From: a virus | Length of the DNA stretch: 64,000 nt | Virus record (IMG/VR): IMGVR_UViG_3300041409_000066 | Location: 89,912-153,911 of that record | Strand: one strand, 5' to 3' | Shown here: positions 57,310 to 64,000 of the stretch, in pieces | Position numbering within the stretch: position 1 is the first letter of the stretch | Layout: each line of letters opens with the position of its first letter | Made by a program: the position numbers and the translations under genes | The notes under the pieces: model-generated | What the model saw: the letters and a program-made list of their open reading frames with translations, nothing else | What the model was told of the DNA's origin: nothing | The model's database searches: none

Positions 57310-57748
57310 TGCGGTCCTTCCATGCTGCCTGGACGGGTGGCTCGTACAGGGCTGCTGCCGACGACAGCGACAGGGCCACCGAGGCGATGGCGGCGTAGTA
57401 CGACAGGTGGTTCTGGAAGGCGGCGACCGCGAAGGCGGCTGCCGAGATGTTGAAGATGACCACCGACATGGCGCACCCGAAGCGCACGAAGCCGAAGCGG
57501 CCTCGGGCATAGAGCCCGTAGACCATCGCCACGTCGATCAGGATGTGGATGACACCGAGCGTCCACAGGTGCGGGCCGATGAAGTGGCGGAAGGCGTCGA
57601 AGGCTGTCGTCTTGGCGTTGTCCCAGCGGGTCAGCGCGTCGATGCCCAGCGCGGCGTGCGCGATGAGCAGCGAGAGCACGACCTTCCAGTAGCCGGGGTG
57701 GTCGTAGTAGAGGTTCGGGACGCCGCGACGGCGGTCGTTACGCTCCAT
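57302..57748 (-). CDS. Four-helix membrane protein
   Basis: 148 residues from ATG 57748. Four hydrophobic segments (about 21-38, 60-80, 88-108, 115-133) are joined by short loops; the N-terminus is basic (MERNDRRRGVPN), consistent with the cytoplasm. Sequence is not recognised, and there is no pore-type or holin motif I can name. It overlaps 57738-58298 by 11 bases and the receiver gene by 8, so all three are translationally linked. Confidence 0.68.
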   Translation of the reverse strand: MERNDRRRGVPNLYYDHPGYWKVVLSLLIAHAALGIDALTRWDNAKTTAFDAFRHFIGPHLWTLGVIHILIDVAMVYGLYARGRFGFVRFGCAMSVVIFNISAAAFAVAAFQNHLSYYAAIASVALSLSSAAALYEPPVQAAWKDRSA

Positions 57749-58298
57749 CGCCGCGAGCCTTCGTGTTGCGCAACACCGCATCGGTGTTGGCGTCCACAGC
57801 GACGGTGTTGCTGTCCATCGAGGCGTCGAGCGCACGAGACGCCTGCCCCTGCTCCTGGCGATCCATCGCAGCGGTGTTGCGGTTCATCGCCTCGGTGTTG
57901 GCCTTCATCGACTCGTCGGAGGCGCCCTGGTCGATCTCCAAGATCCGACTCACCACCCTCTCGTCGCGGATCGTCAGGTAGCCCGTCGCGATCTCGCTGG
58001 CGTAGAAGTAGCCGAGCACGAACAGGCCGTAGATGATGTTGTGGCTGAACGACGGCTTGTGGACGCCGTAGAGCGCGAGCACGCCGATGACGATGCCGGT
58101 GACGGCCAGCCCGATGCGGACGGTGTAGCGAACGCGCTGGTTGATGGCGACCAGGGTCGAGCCCGTCTCCATGCCGCCAGCCGCTTCCATCTCGCGGACG
58201 ATCTTCAACTGCTGGTCGTACTGCCGGTAGACCCTGATGTGCCGGGTCAGCACGAAGGAGAGAATGGCGATCCAGATGATCGCCGGGATGTAGTTCAT
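57738..58298 (-). CDS. Membrane protein with N@d-type trimeric coiled-coil tail
   Basis: 186 residues with three membrane helices (about 3-18, 58-78, 87-105), leaving a long C-terminal tail. The tail has at least five heptads of the form (M/V)-x-x-N-T-x-x: M131..N134, M138..N141, M161..N164, V168..N171 and V175..N178. This matches the asparagine-in-core (N@d) coiled coil of trimeric autotransporter stalks, in which a ring of Asn holds an anion. A trimer is therefore predicted. Its neighbours suggest a shared complex with the receiver protein. Confidence 0.7.
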   Translation of the reverse strand: MNYIPAIIWIAILSFVLTRHIRVYRQYDQQLKIVREMEAAGGMETGSTLVAINQRVRYTVRIGLAVTGIVIGVLALYGVHKPSFSHNIIYGLFVLGYFYASEIATGYLTIRDERVVSRILEIDQGASDESMKANTEAMNRNTAAMDRQEQGQASRALDASMDSNTVAVDANTDAVLRNTKARGDGA

Positions 58299-58519
58299 GG
58301 TCGCCCCTTCGGCTTCGGCTTGGCTTGGGCGACTGCGATCTCACGGCGGATCGTGCCGAACAGGCGCTGGGCCTCCTCTGCGTGACGCTGTGCCTCTGCT
58401 GATGCTGCGATGGTGGCCGCGAGTGCTTCCGATGCCCGAGCAGCCATCTCGTCCTCGTTCGGGTCACGGTGCTCGTCATGCAACTCGGCCCTACGCTTGG
58501 CCCAGCGCAGCCCCTTCAT
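58295..58519 (-). CDS. Small helical, charged protein
   Basis: 74 residues from ATG 58519 (ATGA overlap). Almost wholly helical and highly charged (WAKRRAELHDEHRDPNEDEM, SAEAQRHAEEAQRLFGTIRR), with a Lys/Pro tail. No membrane segment. Part of the coupled membrane unit; a cytoplasmic linker or regulator is conceivable. Confidence 0.65.
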   Translation of the reverse strand: MKGLRWAKRRAELHDEHRDPNEDEMAARASEALAATIAASAEAQRHAEEAQRLFGTIRREIAVAQAKPKPKGRP

Positions 58520-58878
58520 CGCCCACCGCCGCCCCGCTTGGGTGGCATGGCCTCGCGCAGCAGTTCCAGACTCTGCTTGGCGCTCTCGGTCGCTGCCGCC
58601 GACGTGTTGTTGGCCTGCTCCAATGCCTTCACCAGCGAGTCGCGCTGGGCCACCATGTCGTTGAAGCGGTTGTTGTCCGCCTCGCGCAGGCGGGCTACCG
58701 CCTTCGTCGTGGTCACCCGGTCGCTGTAGAACGCCCAGGCCACCAGCAGCAGGACAACGAGCGCCCCACCGGCACCTGTGACCAGCGGGACCAGATCGGT
58801 GAAGGAAGTCCCCTTCACGATCTCGGATGCAGGGGCTGGGCTTGGCTCGACGGCCAGCAACAGCGCCAGAGGCGACAT
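58516..58878 (-). CDS. Signal/anchor protein with coiled coil
   Basis: 120 residues. A short N-terminal hydrophobic stretch (PLALLLAVEPSPAPA), a membrane helix (about 33-51, GGALVVLLLVAWAF), then a coiled coil of about 50 residues (ARLREADNNRFNDMVAQRDS, LEQANNTSAAATESAKQSLE) and a Gly/Arg tail. Such shape fits spanin- or phage-shock-like proteins, but no lysis motif is present, so the role is open. Confidence 0.62.
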   Translation of the reverse strand: MSPLALLLAVEPSPAPASEIVKGTSFTDLVPLVTGAGGALVVLLLVAWAFYSDRVTTTKAVARLREADNNRFNDMVAQRDSLVKALEQANNTSAAATESAKQSLELLREAMPPKRGGGGR

Positions 58879-58910
58879 CGCTCATCGCTCCGTGCCGAGC
58901 ACCCTGGCCG

Positions 58911-59114
58911 TCATGCCACCTGCTCCTTCTTGGTCTGCTCCGCAGCCAGCAAGGCCAGGAGTCGGGCGTGTTCATCCGCGAAGTACCAGTCCAACTCGGC
59001 GCAGAAGTCGCGACCCCTCCGACCGAGCAGGAGCCACCACGCAGCATCGAACGCCGTGACGACGAACGCGCCGGACGCGGCCACGAAGCAACCGATGTGG
59101 ACGGCCCGCTTCAT
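58911..59114 (-). CDS. Small membrane protein opening the seven-gene unit
   Basis: 67 residues from ATG 59114, with AGGAGGTGACC directly upstream. One membrane segment (about 8-30, CFVAASGAFVVTAFDAAWWL), then a helical cytoplasmic part (DFCAELDWYFADEHARLLAL). First gene after a motif A copy, so probably the lead gene of the membrane unit. No family recognised; too short to be a holin of a known type without support. Confidence 0.65.
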   Translation of the reverse strand: MKRAVHIGCFVAASGAFVVTAFDAAWWLLLGRRGRDFCAELDWYFADEHARLLALLAAEQTKKEQVA

Positions 59115-59136
59115 GGTCACCTCCTGTGAGGACTCC

Positions 59137-59173
59137 CTCACCCCTTCACAGGGCTGGAAGCACCCCAGACAGG
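59137..59173 (-). promoter_or_regulatory. Motif A copy at the membrane unit
   Basis: CTCACCCCTTCACAGG, 16 bases, ACAGG (plus-strand view). It lies 22 bases before the ATG at 59114 and directly beside the stop of 59175-59495. Its presence suggests the membrane unit is co-regulated with virion genes. Confidence 0.7.
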
Positions 59174-59174
59174 A

Positions 59175-59495
59175 CTAGGTGACGGCTCTCAAGACGAAGG
59201 TGTCCTCGCGGAGAGCGGTGCCGAGGGTGGCATCCAGAGCCTTGGCTCGCCACGTGTAGACGCCCGGCGCCATGCCGGTGGTGTCCAGCCGGTAGATCCA
59301 CTTGCCCTCGCCCGCCGAGGTGAAGACCGGCGAACCGACCGGGGTGGCCGGGACGTGCGGGGTCACGTTGGTCTGGATCACCGCGTCGAGGGCCACGCCA
59401 CCCGCCGGATCCGTGGGCGCTCGGGTCGCCGGGTCGAGGGTGTTGACCACCAGCACGATGGTCGCCCCCACGAGGAAGTCGGTCCGATCAGCCAC
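59175..59495 (-). CDS. Ig-like virion-associated protein
   Basis: 106 residues from GTG 59495. DFLVGATIVLVVNTLDPATR leads into strand pairs (GVALDAVIQTNV, PGVYTWRAKALDATLGTALR) of an Ig-like or Fn3-like domain. Shine-Dalgarno GGGAGG. A motif A copy lies 11 bases upstream. Probably a decoration or fibre part. Confidence 0.62.
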   Translation of the reverse strand: MADRTDFLVGATIVLVVNTLDPATRAPTDPAGGVALDAVIQTNVTPHVPATPVGSPVFTSAGEGKWIYRLDTTGMAPGVYTWRAKALDATLGTALREDTFVLRAVT

Positions 59496-59506
59496 GGTGG
59501 CCTCCC

Positions 59507-59543
59507 TTCACCCCTTCACTGGTGTCAGTCGCCCTCGGACAGC
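59507..59543 (-). promoter_or_regulatory. Motif A copy
   Basis: TTCACCCCTTCACTGG, 16 bases, ACAGC (plus-strand view): the gap is exact and two base differences occur in the conserved boxes. It is 11 bases before the 59175-59495 GTG, and its distal part overlaps the stop of the 59525-61366 gene. Confidence 0.6.
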
Positions 59544-61366
59544 AAGTCCTGCTCGATGCTGGGCTGGACAACGCCCGCCATCTCGAACGGCGTGTCCTGC
59601 TCGCCCTCCAACAGGTAGAGCCCGGACACGGACAGCACCAACTCCATCGGGACTCCCTGGGCGGTCGTGAGGGCGAAGGCGAGCGCCTCGTCCATGTCGA
59701 GGTCGAAGGGCTGCTCGAACGGGCTGCGGGGCAGCCGGTAGATCCGCTCGCGGACGGCGGTGTCGATCATCGCGGCCAGCGAGTCGGTCGCTGTACGACG
59801 CAGCGTGATGAGCGCGATGAGCGCCAGGTCGAACGTGGGCGCCTCGACGGTCAGGCGACTCGCAGAGATGGTGCGCTGCGCCGTCTCTGTGGGCACCAGC
59901 AGGGCGCTGACCGTCCGGGGGTACGTCGCCACCCTGCTGGCGTCATCGACCAGACTGACAGCCTCCTGCGCCCGCCGCAGGAAGATCCGTGTCTGGGTCG
60001 CCGTCGCATCGGCTTGCACGAGCGCCTCGACCAGCCGGGCGACCGTCGTCGTACGACGGACAGTTCCAACTGCGAGCACCGACTCGTTGGAGAGTCGGCT
60101 TACCGATGCAAGACGACTTGCAACGTCGGTGGTCGTCACCTGATCGAGTGAAGTCCGCCGGAGATCGCGGACGAAGGACGCGCTATCGGTCAGAACCGAT
60201 ACCTCGTCGGCTGCCGACCGGCTCTGGGTGACCTGTCGGATGGCTCGCTGCGTTGATACTTCTATCCGCACGATGGTCCGACTGACCTGGGTGGTGCGCT
60301 GGGCCACGGCGAGCACGACGGCCAACTCGGTGGGCGAGCGGACCAGATCGAGTTGGCGGGCCACGAACTCGTCCACCCCGAGCGCCTCGCTGACGGCCCT
60401 GGTGTGCGTATGCAGGCGGGTCACCGTCTCGGACTGGACTACCTGCTCGCTGACGGGCCGGTTGTAGTCCACCCGGCGGGCCGGGTAGAGCCGCAGGTGG
60501 GCCGAGCCACCGATGCCCGTGATGGTCCGCACGAAGGTCGTGTTGGTGGCGACGGTGATCGTCTCGCGCACCTGCTCGGAGATGGTGCGAGACACCATCA
60601 GGCTGGCGTCGGAGGAAGCATCTTCGGCCATGCTCTCCGAGGTCGAGCGCCCGAAGACGTGGTTGAACGACACCGCCACGGCCTCGGTCAGAGACTCGCT
60701 GAACGACCGGACGTACGACACCTGCCGGAAACCACGCTGGCTCGATGCCGACAGCGACTCCGAGCCCGTGCGCGAGAAGGTCGAGGTGGTGGTGGCAGAC
60801 ACGACCTGGCCGGGTGCAGTGTCGAAGGCCGTCCGCAGGAACATCGACGCAGTACGAGCCGAGTCGGTCTGCGCGGTGGCCTCGTCAGCCTCTCGGCTGT
60901 ACGCCGCTACTCGGTCGGCGGTGGCTCCTCCTCCTCGTCCCAACTCGACCAGATCGCGGAGGTAGTCCGCACGACGCTCGGCCTGTTGTTCCAGTGCATC
61001 GGCTGCCACCGTGGCCGACCGGGAGGCCGTGGTCCGGCGGTCGGCTGTGGCCGACATCGCCAGCACATCGTCAGCCTCCCTTACCAGCGACAGCGACCGC
61101 GTGGCAGAAACGACCTCGGCATCTTGCGCCGACGCGGTGCGAACAAGGGCGAGTACGCGGGTCGCCACGGCGTCGAACGAGGTGCCATCTGCTGCGCTCC
61201 TAGCGGTCGATGTGCTCCGGTTCATCGTGTCGGTGGTGTCCACCGAGTTCAGGGCGGTACGGGCAGCAGCGACCGTGCGCGTTGCCGCATCGGACAGCAC
61301 GAGGGAGTCGCTGGCGGTGCGGGCGTAGTGCCGGGCGACCTGCCGCCAGAACAGGAGCAGTGACAC
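59525..61366 (-). CDS. Virion surface protein with Ser/Glu/Thr-rich repeats
   Basis: 613 residues from GTG 61366 (GAGGAG upstream). Most of residues 10-540 consists of loose repeats of about 18-25 residues, with a conserved pattern of R-(S/T)-x-S-E or R-(T/S)-A-S-x-x-x-x-x-D (TISEQVRETI, RSFSESLTEAV, RSTSESMAED). Such repeats are known from large phage fibre or adhesin proteins. The last 70 residues (PFDLDMDEALAFALTTAQGV) look like a compact non-repeat domain. No enzyme motif seen. Confidence 0.65.
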   Translation of the reverse strand: MSLLLFWRQVARHYARTASDSLVLSDAATRTVAAARTALNSVDTTDTMNRSTSTARSAADGTSFDAVATRVLALVRTASAQDAEVVSATRSLSLVREADDVLAMSATADRRTTASRSATVAADALEQQAERRADYLRDLVELGRGGGATADRVAAYSREADEATAQTDSARTASMFLRTAFDTAPGQVVSATTTSTFSRTGSESLSASSQRGFRQVSYVRSFSESLTEAVAVSFNHVFGRSTSESMAEDASSDASLMVSRTISEQVRETITVATNTTFVRTITGIGGSAHLRLYPARRVDYNRPVSEQVVQSETVTRLHTHTRAVSEALGVDEFVARQLDLVRSPTELAVVLAVAQRTTQVSRTIVRIEVSTQRAIRQVTQSRSAADEVSVLTDSASFVRDLRRTSLDQVTTTDVASRLASVSRLSNESVLAVGTVRRTTTVARLVEALVQADATATQTRIFLRRAQEAVSLVDDASRVATYPRTVSALLVPTETAQRTISASRLTVEAPTFDLALIALITLRRTATDSLAAMIDTAVRERIYRLPRSPFEQPFDLDMDEALAFALTTAQGVPMELVLSVSGLYLLEGEQDTPFEMAGVVQPSIEQDLLSEGD

Positions 61367-61395
61367 GCGCTCCTCCTCTGGCTGTCAGCACGGGA

Positions 61396-61914
61396 CTAGG
61401 ACTGGGTGATGGTCGAGACGTACACGATGGAGACGGCAGCCGTCTTGGTGAACGGGCCGATCACCACGCGGTTGAACATCACCGAGGTGCCGTTGGTCGT
61501 GCCGTTGAAGTAGCCCGCCTCGTTCCACTGGAAGTTGGCCGAGCCAGTGGCGAAGGTGGACTGGATGGTGAGCACCGTGCCCGCCACCGAGGGGTACGTC
61601 GCGTCAGCAGCCTGCAACAGCACCGAGCCAGCGACCGTGGGGTTCAACTGGGTCTGGCCGACCGCAGCCGCCGTGGAGTCGGTGCCGACGCCCAGTGAGG
61701 TGAACGCAGCAGTCGCGTTGGTGCCACCGAGGCGCTGCAAGTACGCCGTCTTGCCCGACGTGACGATGGTGTTCTTGAAGGTCTTGTCGAACAGCACCGG
61801 GTTGAGTGGCACCAGCAGGCCGGTGCGCTCGTCGGTGCCGTACTCGACATCGCCCTCGTAGGCGATGAAGCGGTGCAGGCCCACCAGCGGGCCAGCGAGG
61901 TCGAGGGTCTTCAC
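61396..61914 (-). CDS. Virion-associated protein, beta-rich
   Basis: 172 residues from GTG 61914, which overlaps the preceding stop (GTGA). VKTLDLAGPLVGLHRFIAYE, then KTAYLQRLGGTNATAAFTSL, and VMFNRVVIGPFTKTAAVSIV give a simple beta-sandwich pattern, as in many phage tail-fibre partner proteins. It sits between the zinc protein of 61911-62249 and the repeat protein. Function inferred only from setting. Confidence 0.6.
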   Translation of the reverse strand: MKTLDLAGPLVGLHRFIAYEGDVEYGTDERTGLLVPLNPVLFDKTFKNTIVTSGKTAYLQRLGGTNATAAFTSLGVGTDSTAAAVGQTQLNPTVAGSVLLQAADATYPSVAGTVLTIQSTFATGSANFQWNEAGYFNGTTNGTSVMFNRVVIGPFTKTAAVSIVYVSTITQS

Positions 61915-62249
61915 TGGTCTGTCTCCTTGGCTCCGCAGCCTTCGCAGACGAAGACGTGCTGGTGGGGTGGGTTGGCGTACTGCTCGGCGGTCACGTTCTC
62001 GACCTGCTGCGCACCACACGCGCAGCGGAAGGTCAGGTGGTGCTGGCCCTCGGTGATGCCAGCGCCGAGCAACACCCAGGCGTGCTCGTCGTCGGTGTGC
62101 TCGATCTTGTCGGTGTAGAAGATCGTGACGCTGCCGTCGTCGTTGTGCTTGATCGTGGCGATGGACTGACCAGCCGGGTCCGGCGGCAGCACGATGGCAG
62201 CCCCGCCCTCGGTCGGCGTGTTGGCCTGCTCGTTGCTGTTGACGCTCAT
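61911..62249 (-). CDS. Small zinc-ribbon protein
   Basis: 112 residues. FRCACGAQQVENVTAEQYAN then HVFVCEGCGAKETDQ gives two CxCG/CxxC half-sites near the C-terminus, typical of a single zinc ribbon. The N-terminal part (IVLPPDPAGQSIATIKHNDD) is beta-like. Overlap with the next gene shows co-translation. The reason for a zinc protein inside a virion-surface block is unclear. Confidence 0.62.
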   Translation of the reverse strand: MSVNSNEQANTPTEGGAAIVLPPDPAGQSIATIKHNDDGSVTIFYTDKIEHTDDEHAWVLLGAGITEGQHHLTFRCACGAQQVENVTAEQYANPPHQHVFVCEGCGAKETDQ

Positions 62250-62265
62250 GCTGCTCTCCTAGTTG

Positions 62266-63279
62266 TCATGCTGCCCACCGGATCCGAACCTCGCCGCGCC
62301 CACCCGTTGAGCCAGCACCGGGAGCAGTGACAGAGCCACCGCCACCACCACCTCCACCACCACGAGGCGAGCCAGCAACACCAGCACCTGTTGCGCCAGC
62401 GCCACCGTTACCACCGTTGGCGACACCACCGGCACCGGCAGCGGGAGCCGCACCAGCGTTGCCACCGTTGTTGGCGTCACCGGCACCACCACCACCGCCA
62501 CCGCCGTTGGACAGCAAAGCACCTGCGGCACCCGTTCCTCCGACGAATGAGGTGGTGCCGATGTTGGTGCTGGCGCTGTTGCCGCCCTTGGCTCGGATGG
62601 TGGTCGCGGTGTTGAACCATGAGTCGTTGCCGACACCGGCCACAGCAGAGGTAGCGCCGACCGTGACGGTGTACGTGTTTCCGGGGACGACGGCCAGCAC
62701 AGAGCGGGAGTACGACCCACCGATGCCACCCGTGCCGCCGTTGGTGGATGTGCCTGCCGCACCACCCTGCCCGCCACCCCAGCACTCGACGGTGACCGAA
62801 GTGACCCCAGCAGGGCAGACCCAAGTCCCGGTGGCGATGTATTGGACCTGCATCGTCTGGGCTTCGGCAGGCGTCGTGCTCGTATCGGGAGCAGTGGCCT
62901 TGAGCGAGAAGGCTTCGGTCGGCGTCGTACTGGTGTCCGAGGACGTGTTGGTCAACGCGAAGGTCGCCACGTCGGTCGGCGTCGTGCTCGTATCGGGAGC
63001 AGTCACCTTGAGCGAGAAGGCTTCGGTCGGGGTGTTCACGGTGTCGGGTGTCGCAACCTTGAACGACAGCCCTTCGGTCGGCGTGTTCACGGTGTCTGGG
63101 GCGGTGAAGGACAGCGACAGCGCCTCGGTGGGCGTCGGGGAGATCTCGGCAGCGATGATCTTGATGAAGCCGATGGAGTCCACCGTCAGCGAGGAGCCTG
63201 CCGGGTTGCCACCAGGGGTGACGACGACAGGCGCGGCGGTGACAGCCGGGTTGTGAGAGCGGATGCGGGTGGCAGGCAT
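62266..63279 (-). CDS. Virion surface protein with 17-residue repeats and a glycine-rich domain
   Basis: 337 residues from ATG 63279. Residues 45-145 have six repeats of 17-19 residues (TPTEAFSLKVTAPDTST-like). The second half (WVCPAGVTSVTVECWGGGQG, GSYSRSVLAVVPGNTYTVTV) opens the glycine-rich tail-fibre domain common in phages. A run of glycine repeats ends the protein. TAATG coupling with the partial gene at the right edge. Likely a receptor-facing fibre or decoration protein. Confidence 0.7.
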   Translation of the reverse strand: MPATRIRSHNPAVTAAPVVVTPGGNPAGSSLTVDSIGFIKIIAAEISPTPTEALSLSFTAPDTVNTPTEGLSFKVATPDTVNTPTEAFSLKVTAPDTSTTPTDVATFALTNTSSDTSTTPTEAFSLKATAPDTSTTPAEAQTMQVQYIATGTWVCPAGVTSVTVECWGGGQGGAAGTSTNGGTGGIGGSYSRSVLAVVPGNTYTVTVGATSAVAGVGNDSWFNTATTIRAKGGNSASTNIGTTSFVGGTGAAGALLSNGGGGGGGAGDANNGGNAGAAPAAGAGGVANGGNGGAGATGAGVAGSPRGGGGGGGGGSVTAPGAGSTGGRGEVRIRWAA

Positions 63280-64000
63280 TACGGGGTCGCCCCACCCAAC
63301 TGGGCCACGCAGACACGCACCACGTCTGCACCCGTCGTCTCGACGGTCTTGATGCCCACCCGGTCGATCTGCGCGTTGGTGCCGTTCCACACCGGCTGGT
63401 CCACCAGCAGTGTCATCGCGGCGATGTCTGCGAAGACCCACGAGCGGTCAGCAAAGATCGACGCCTCGTAGACGGCATCTCCACTAGAGGTCAGCGTCTG
63501 GGTCAGCATGGTCGCCCCGATGGTGCCGCCGATCTGGTAGCGCACCCGGACCTGCGGCGAGACAGCAGGAGCGGGCTTGAGGGTGGCCGCGATGACGGCG
63601 TACGCCGACGAGCCGGACAGCGTGCCCGAGTACGCCTGCGCCCCCGAGGCTGCCAGGGCCAGCGTGCCGACCGCAAGGTCAGCCGCAGAGCCACCGCCGC
63701 CCGTCACGGTGTCGGCCTGCTCTGTGAAGCCGTCCCCGAAGGTCATCGACCGCTGGCTCTCCGCGACCGCCTGGTACGCCAGACCCAGTGCCGTGCCCAC
63801 GATGGAGTCGGCGTAGGTCGTGCCCGACGCAGGCGAGGGCAGGTTCTCGTGGTTGTCGAACGGCGTCGTCGGATCCACCCCGGTGATGCGGGACACCGCG
63901 ATGGAGCAGTTGGTCGCCGCTGCCGAGAACGACGCGGTGACCGGGCCGGTCGTGGTGACGGGCGTGGTGTTGTACCAGAGCGAGAGCCGCTGGGTCGCAC
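63279..64000 (-). CDS. Virion-associated protein, partial (5' end beyond window)
   Basis: The reading frame is open to the window edge, so the start lies beyond position 64000; about 240 codons are seen. An internal GTG at 63896 is a possible but unlikely start, because the upstream codons (RLSLWYNTTPVTTTGPVTAS) continue a coherent beta-rich protein. Later segments (SSAYAVIAATLKPAPAVSPQ, VRVRYQIGGTIGATM) suggest a jelly-roll or similar virion fold. Coupled by TAATG to 62266-63279. Confidence 0.65.
   Translation of the reverse strand, partial: ATQRLSLWYNTTPVTTTGPVTASFSAAATNCSIAVSRITGVDPTTPFDNHENLPSPASGTTYADSIVGTALGLAYQAVAESQRSMTFGDGFTEQADTVTGGGGSAADLAVGTLALAASGAQAYSGTLSGSSAYAVIAATLKPAPAVSPQVRVRYQIGGTIGATMLTQTLTSSGDAVYEASIFADRSWVFADIAAMTLLVDQPVWNGTNAQIDRVGIKTVETTGADVVRVCVAQLGGATP

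Noticed and set aside
56258-59114. The membrane unit as a holin/endolysin/spanin lysis cassette
   Set aside because: No endolysin motif and no holin family features are present, and a receiver domain is not expected there. A lysis role is not excluded, but the sequence does not support naming one.
10265-59543. Motif A copies as a CRISPR array or tandem repeat
   Set aside because: The copies are kilobases apart, each beside a gene start, with no regular spacers.
1-64000. Terminase, portal, integrase or endolysin gene
   Set aside because: No frame shows the terminase ATPase/nuclease motifs, portal features, a tyrosine or serine recombinase, or a stand-alone endolysin. The only wall hydrolase is part of the tail hub.

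Overview
The window is part of a high-GC double-stranded DNA bacteriophage genome, and almost everything in it reads leftward (minus strand). A contractile tail is clear: sheath and tube genes, a tape measure with frameshifted chaperones, a hub carrying a cell-wall hydrolase, and gp25-like, J-like and I-like baseplate genes. With the actinobacterial style of the proteins (many GTG starts, overlapping stop/start codons, small zinc-ribbon proteins), this points to an actinobacterial myovirus organised broadly like the Bxz1/E3 type. No terminase, portal, integrase, endolysin or tRNA gene is visible; the packaging genes probably lie beyond the right edge.

Layout in the direction of transcription (right to left): 64000-59175 holds repeat-rich virion surface proteins. 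59114-56258 is a run of seven small, mostly membrane genes, including a membrane-anchored response-regulator receiver protein. 56184-55163 holds small cysteine-rich proteins. 54972-50119 holds the prohead protease with a nested scaffold, a capsid accessory protein and the major capsid protein. 50011-43760 holds capsid accessory, connector and neck proteins. 43353-32466 holds sheath, tube, chaperones, tape measure, hub and spike-like genes. 32455-22948 is a block of fibre and adhesin genes with internal duplications. 22911-15370 is the baseplate wedge. 15373-8747 holds fibres that share swapped N- and C-terminal domains. 8643-1 holds non-structural genes: a SNF2-like helicase, a Spo11/TopoVI-A-like protein, a DUF2786 protein, a DinG-like helicase and an SPFH membrane protein. 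The only convincing rightward gene is an HNH endonuclease (43435-43785) inserted beside the sheath gene.

Two dispersed non-coding motifs appear to organise expression. A 37-bp element (on the minus strand CCTGT, 16 bases, CCTGTGAAGGGGTGAG or close) occurs 11 times, always a few bases upstream of a virion or cassette gene and sometimes directly after an intrinsic terminator. It looks like a phage late promoter or activator site without a normal -10 box. A second 24-bp element (CACTCCAAG...GTAGTAC) occurs five times, near the non-structural genes and one accessory gene, and resembles a promoter or operator. Several strong GC-rich hairpins separate the capsid-region units. The late genes seem to be expressed as many short units, tightly coupled inside by ATGA, GTGA and TGATG overlaps.
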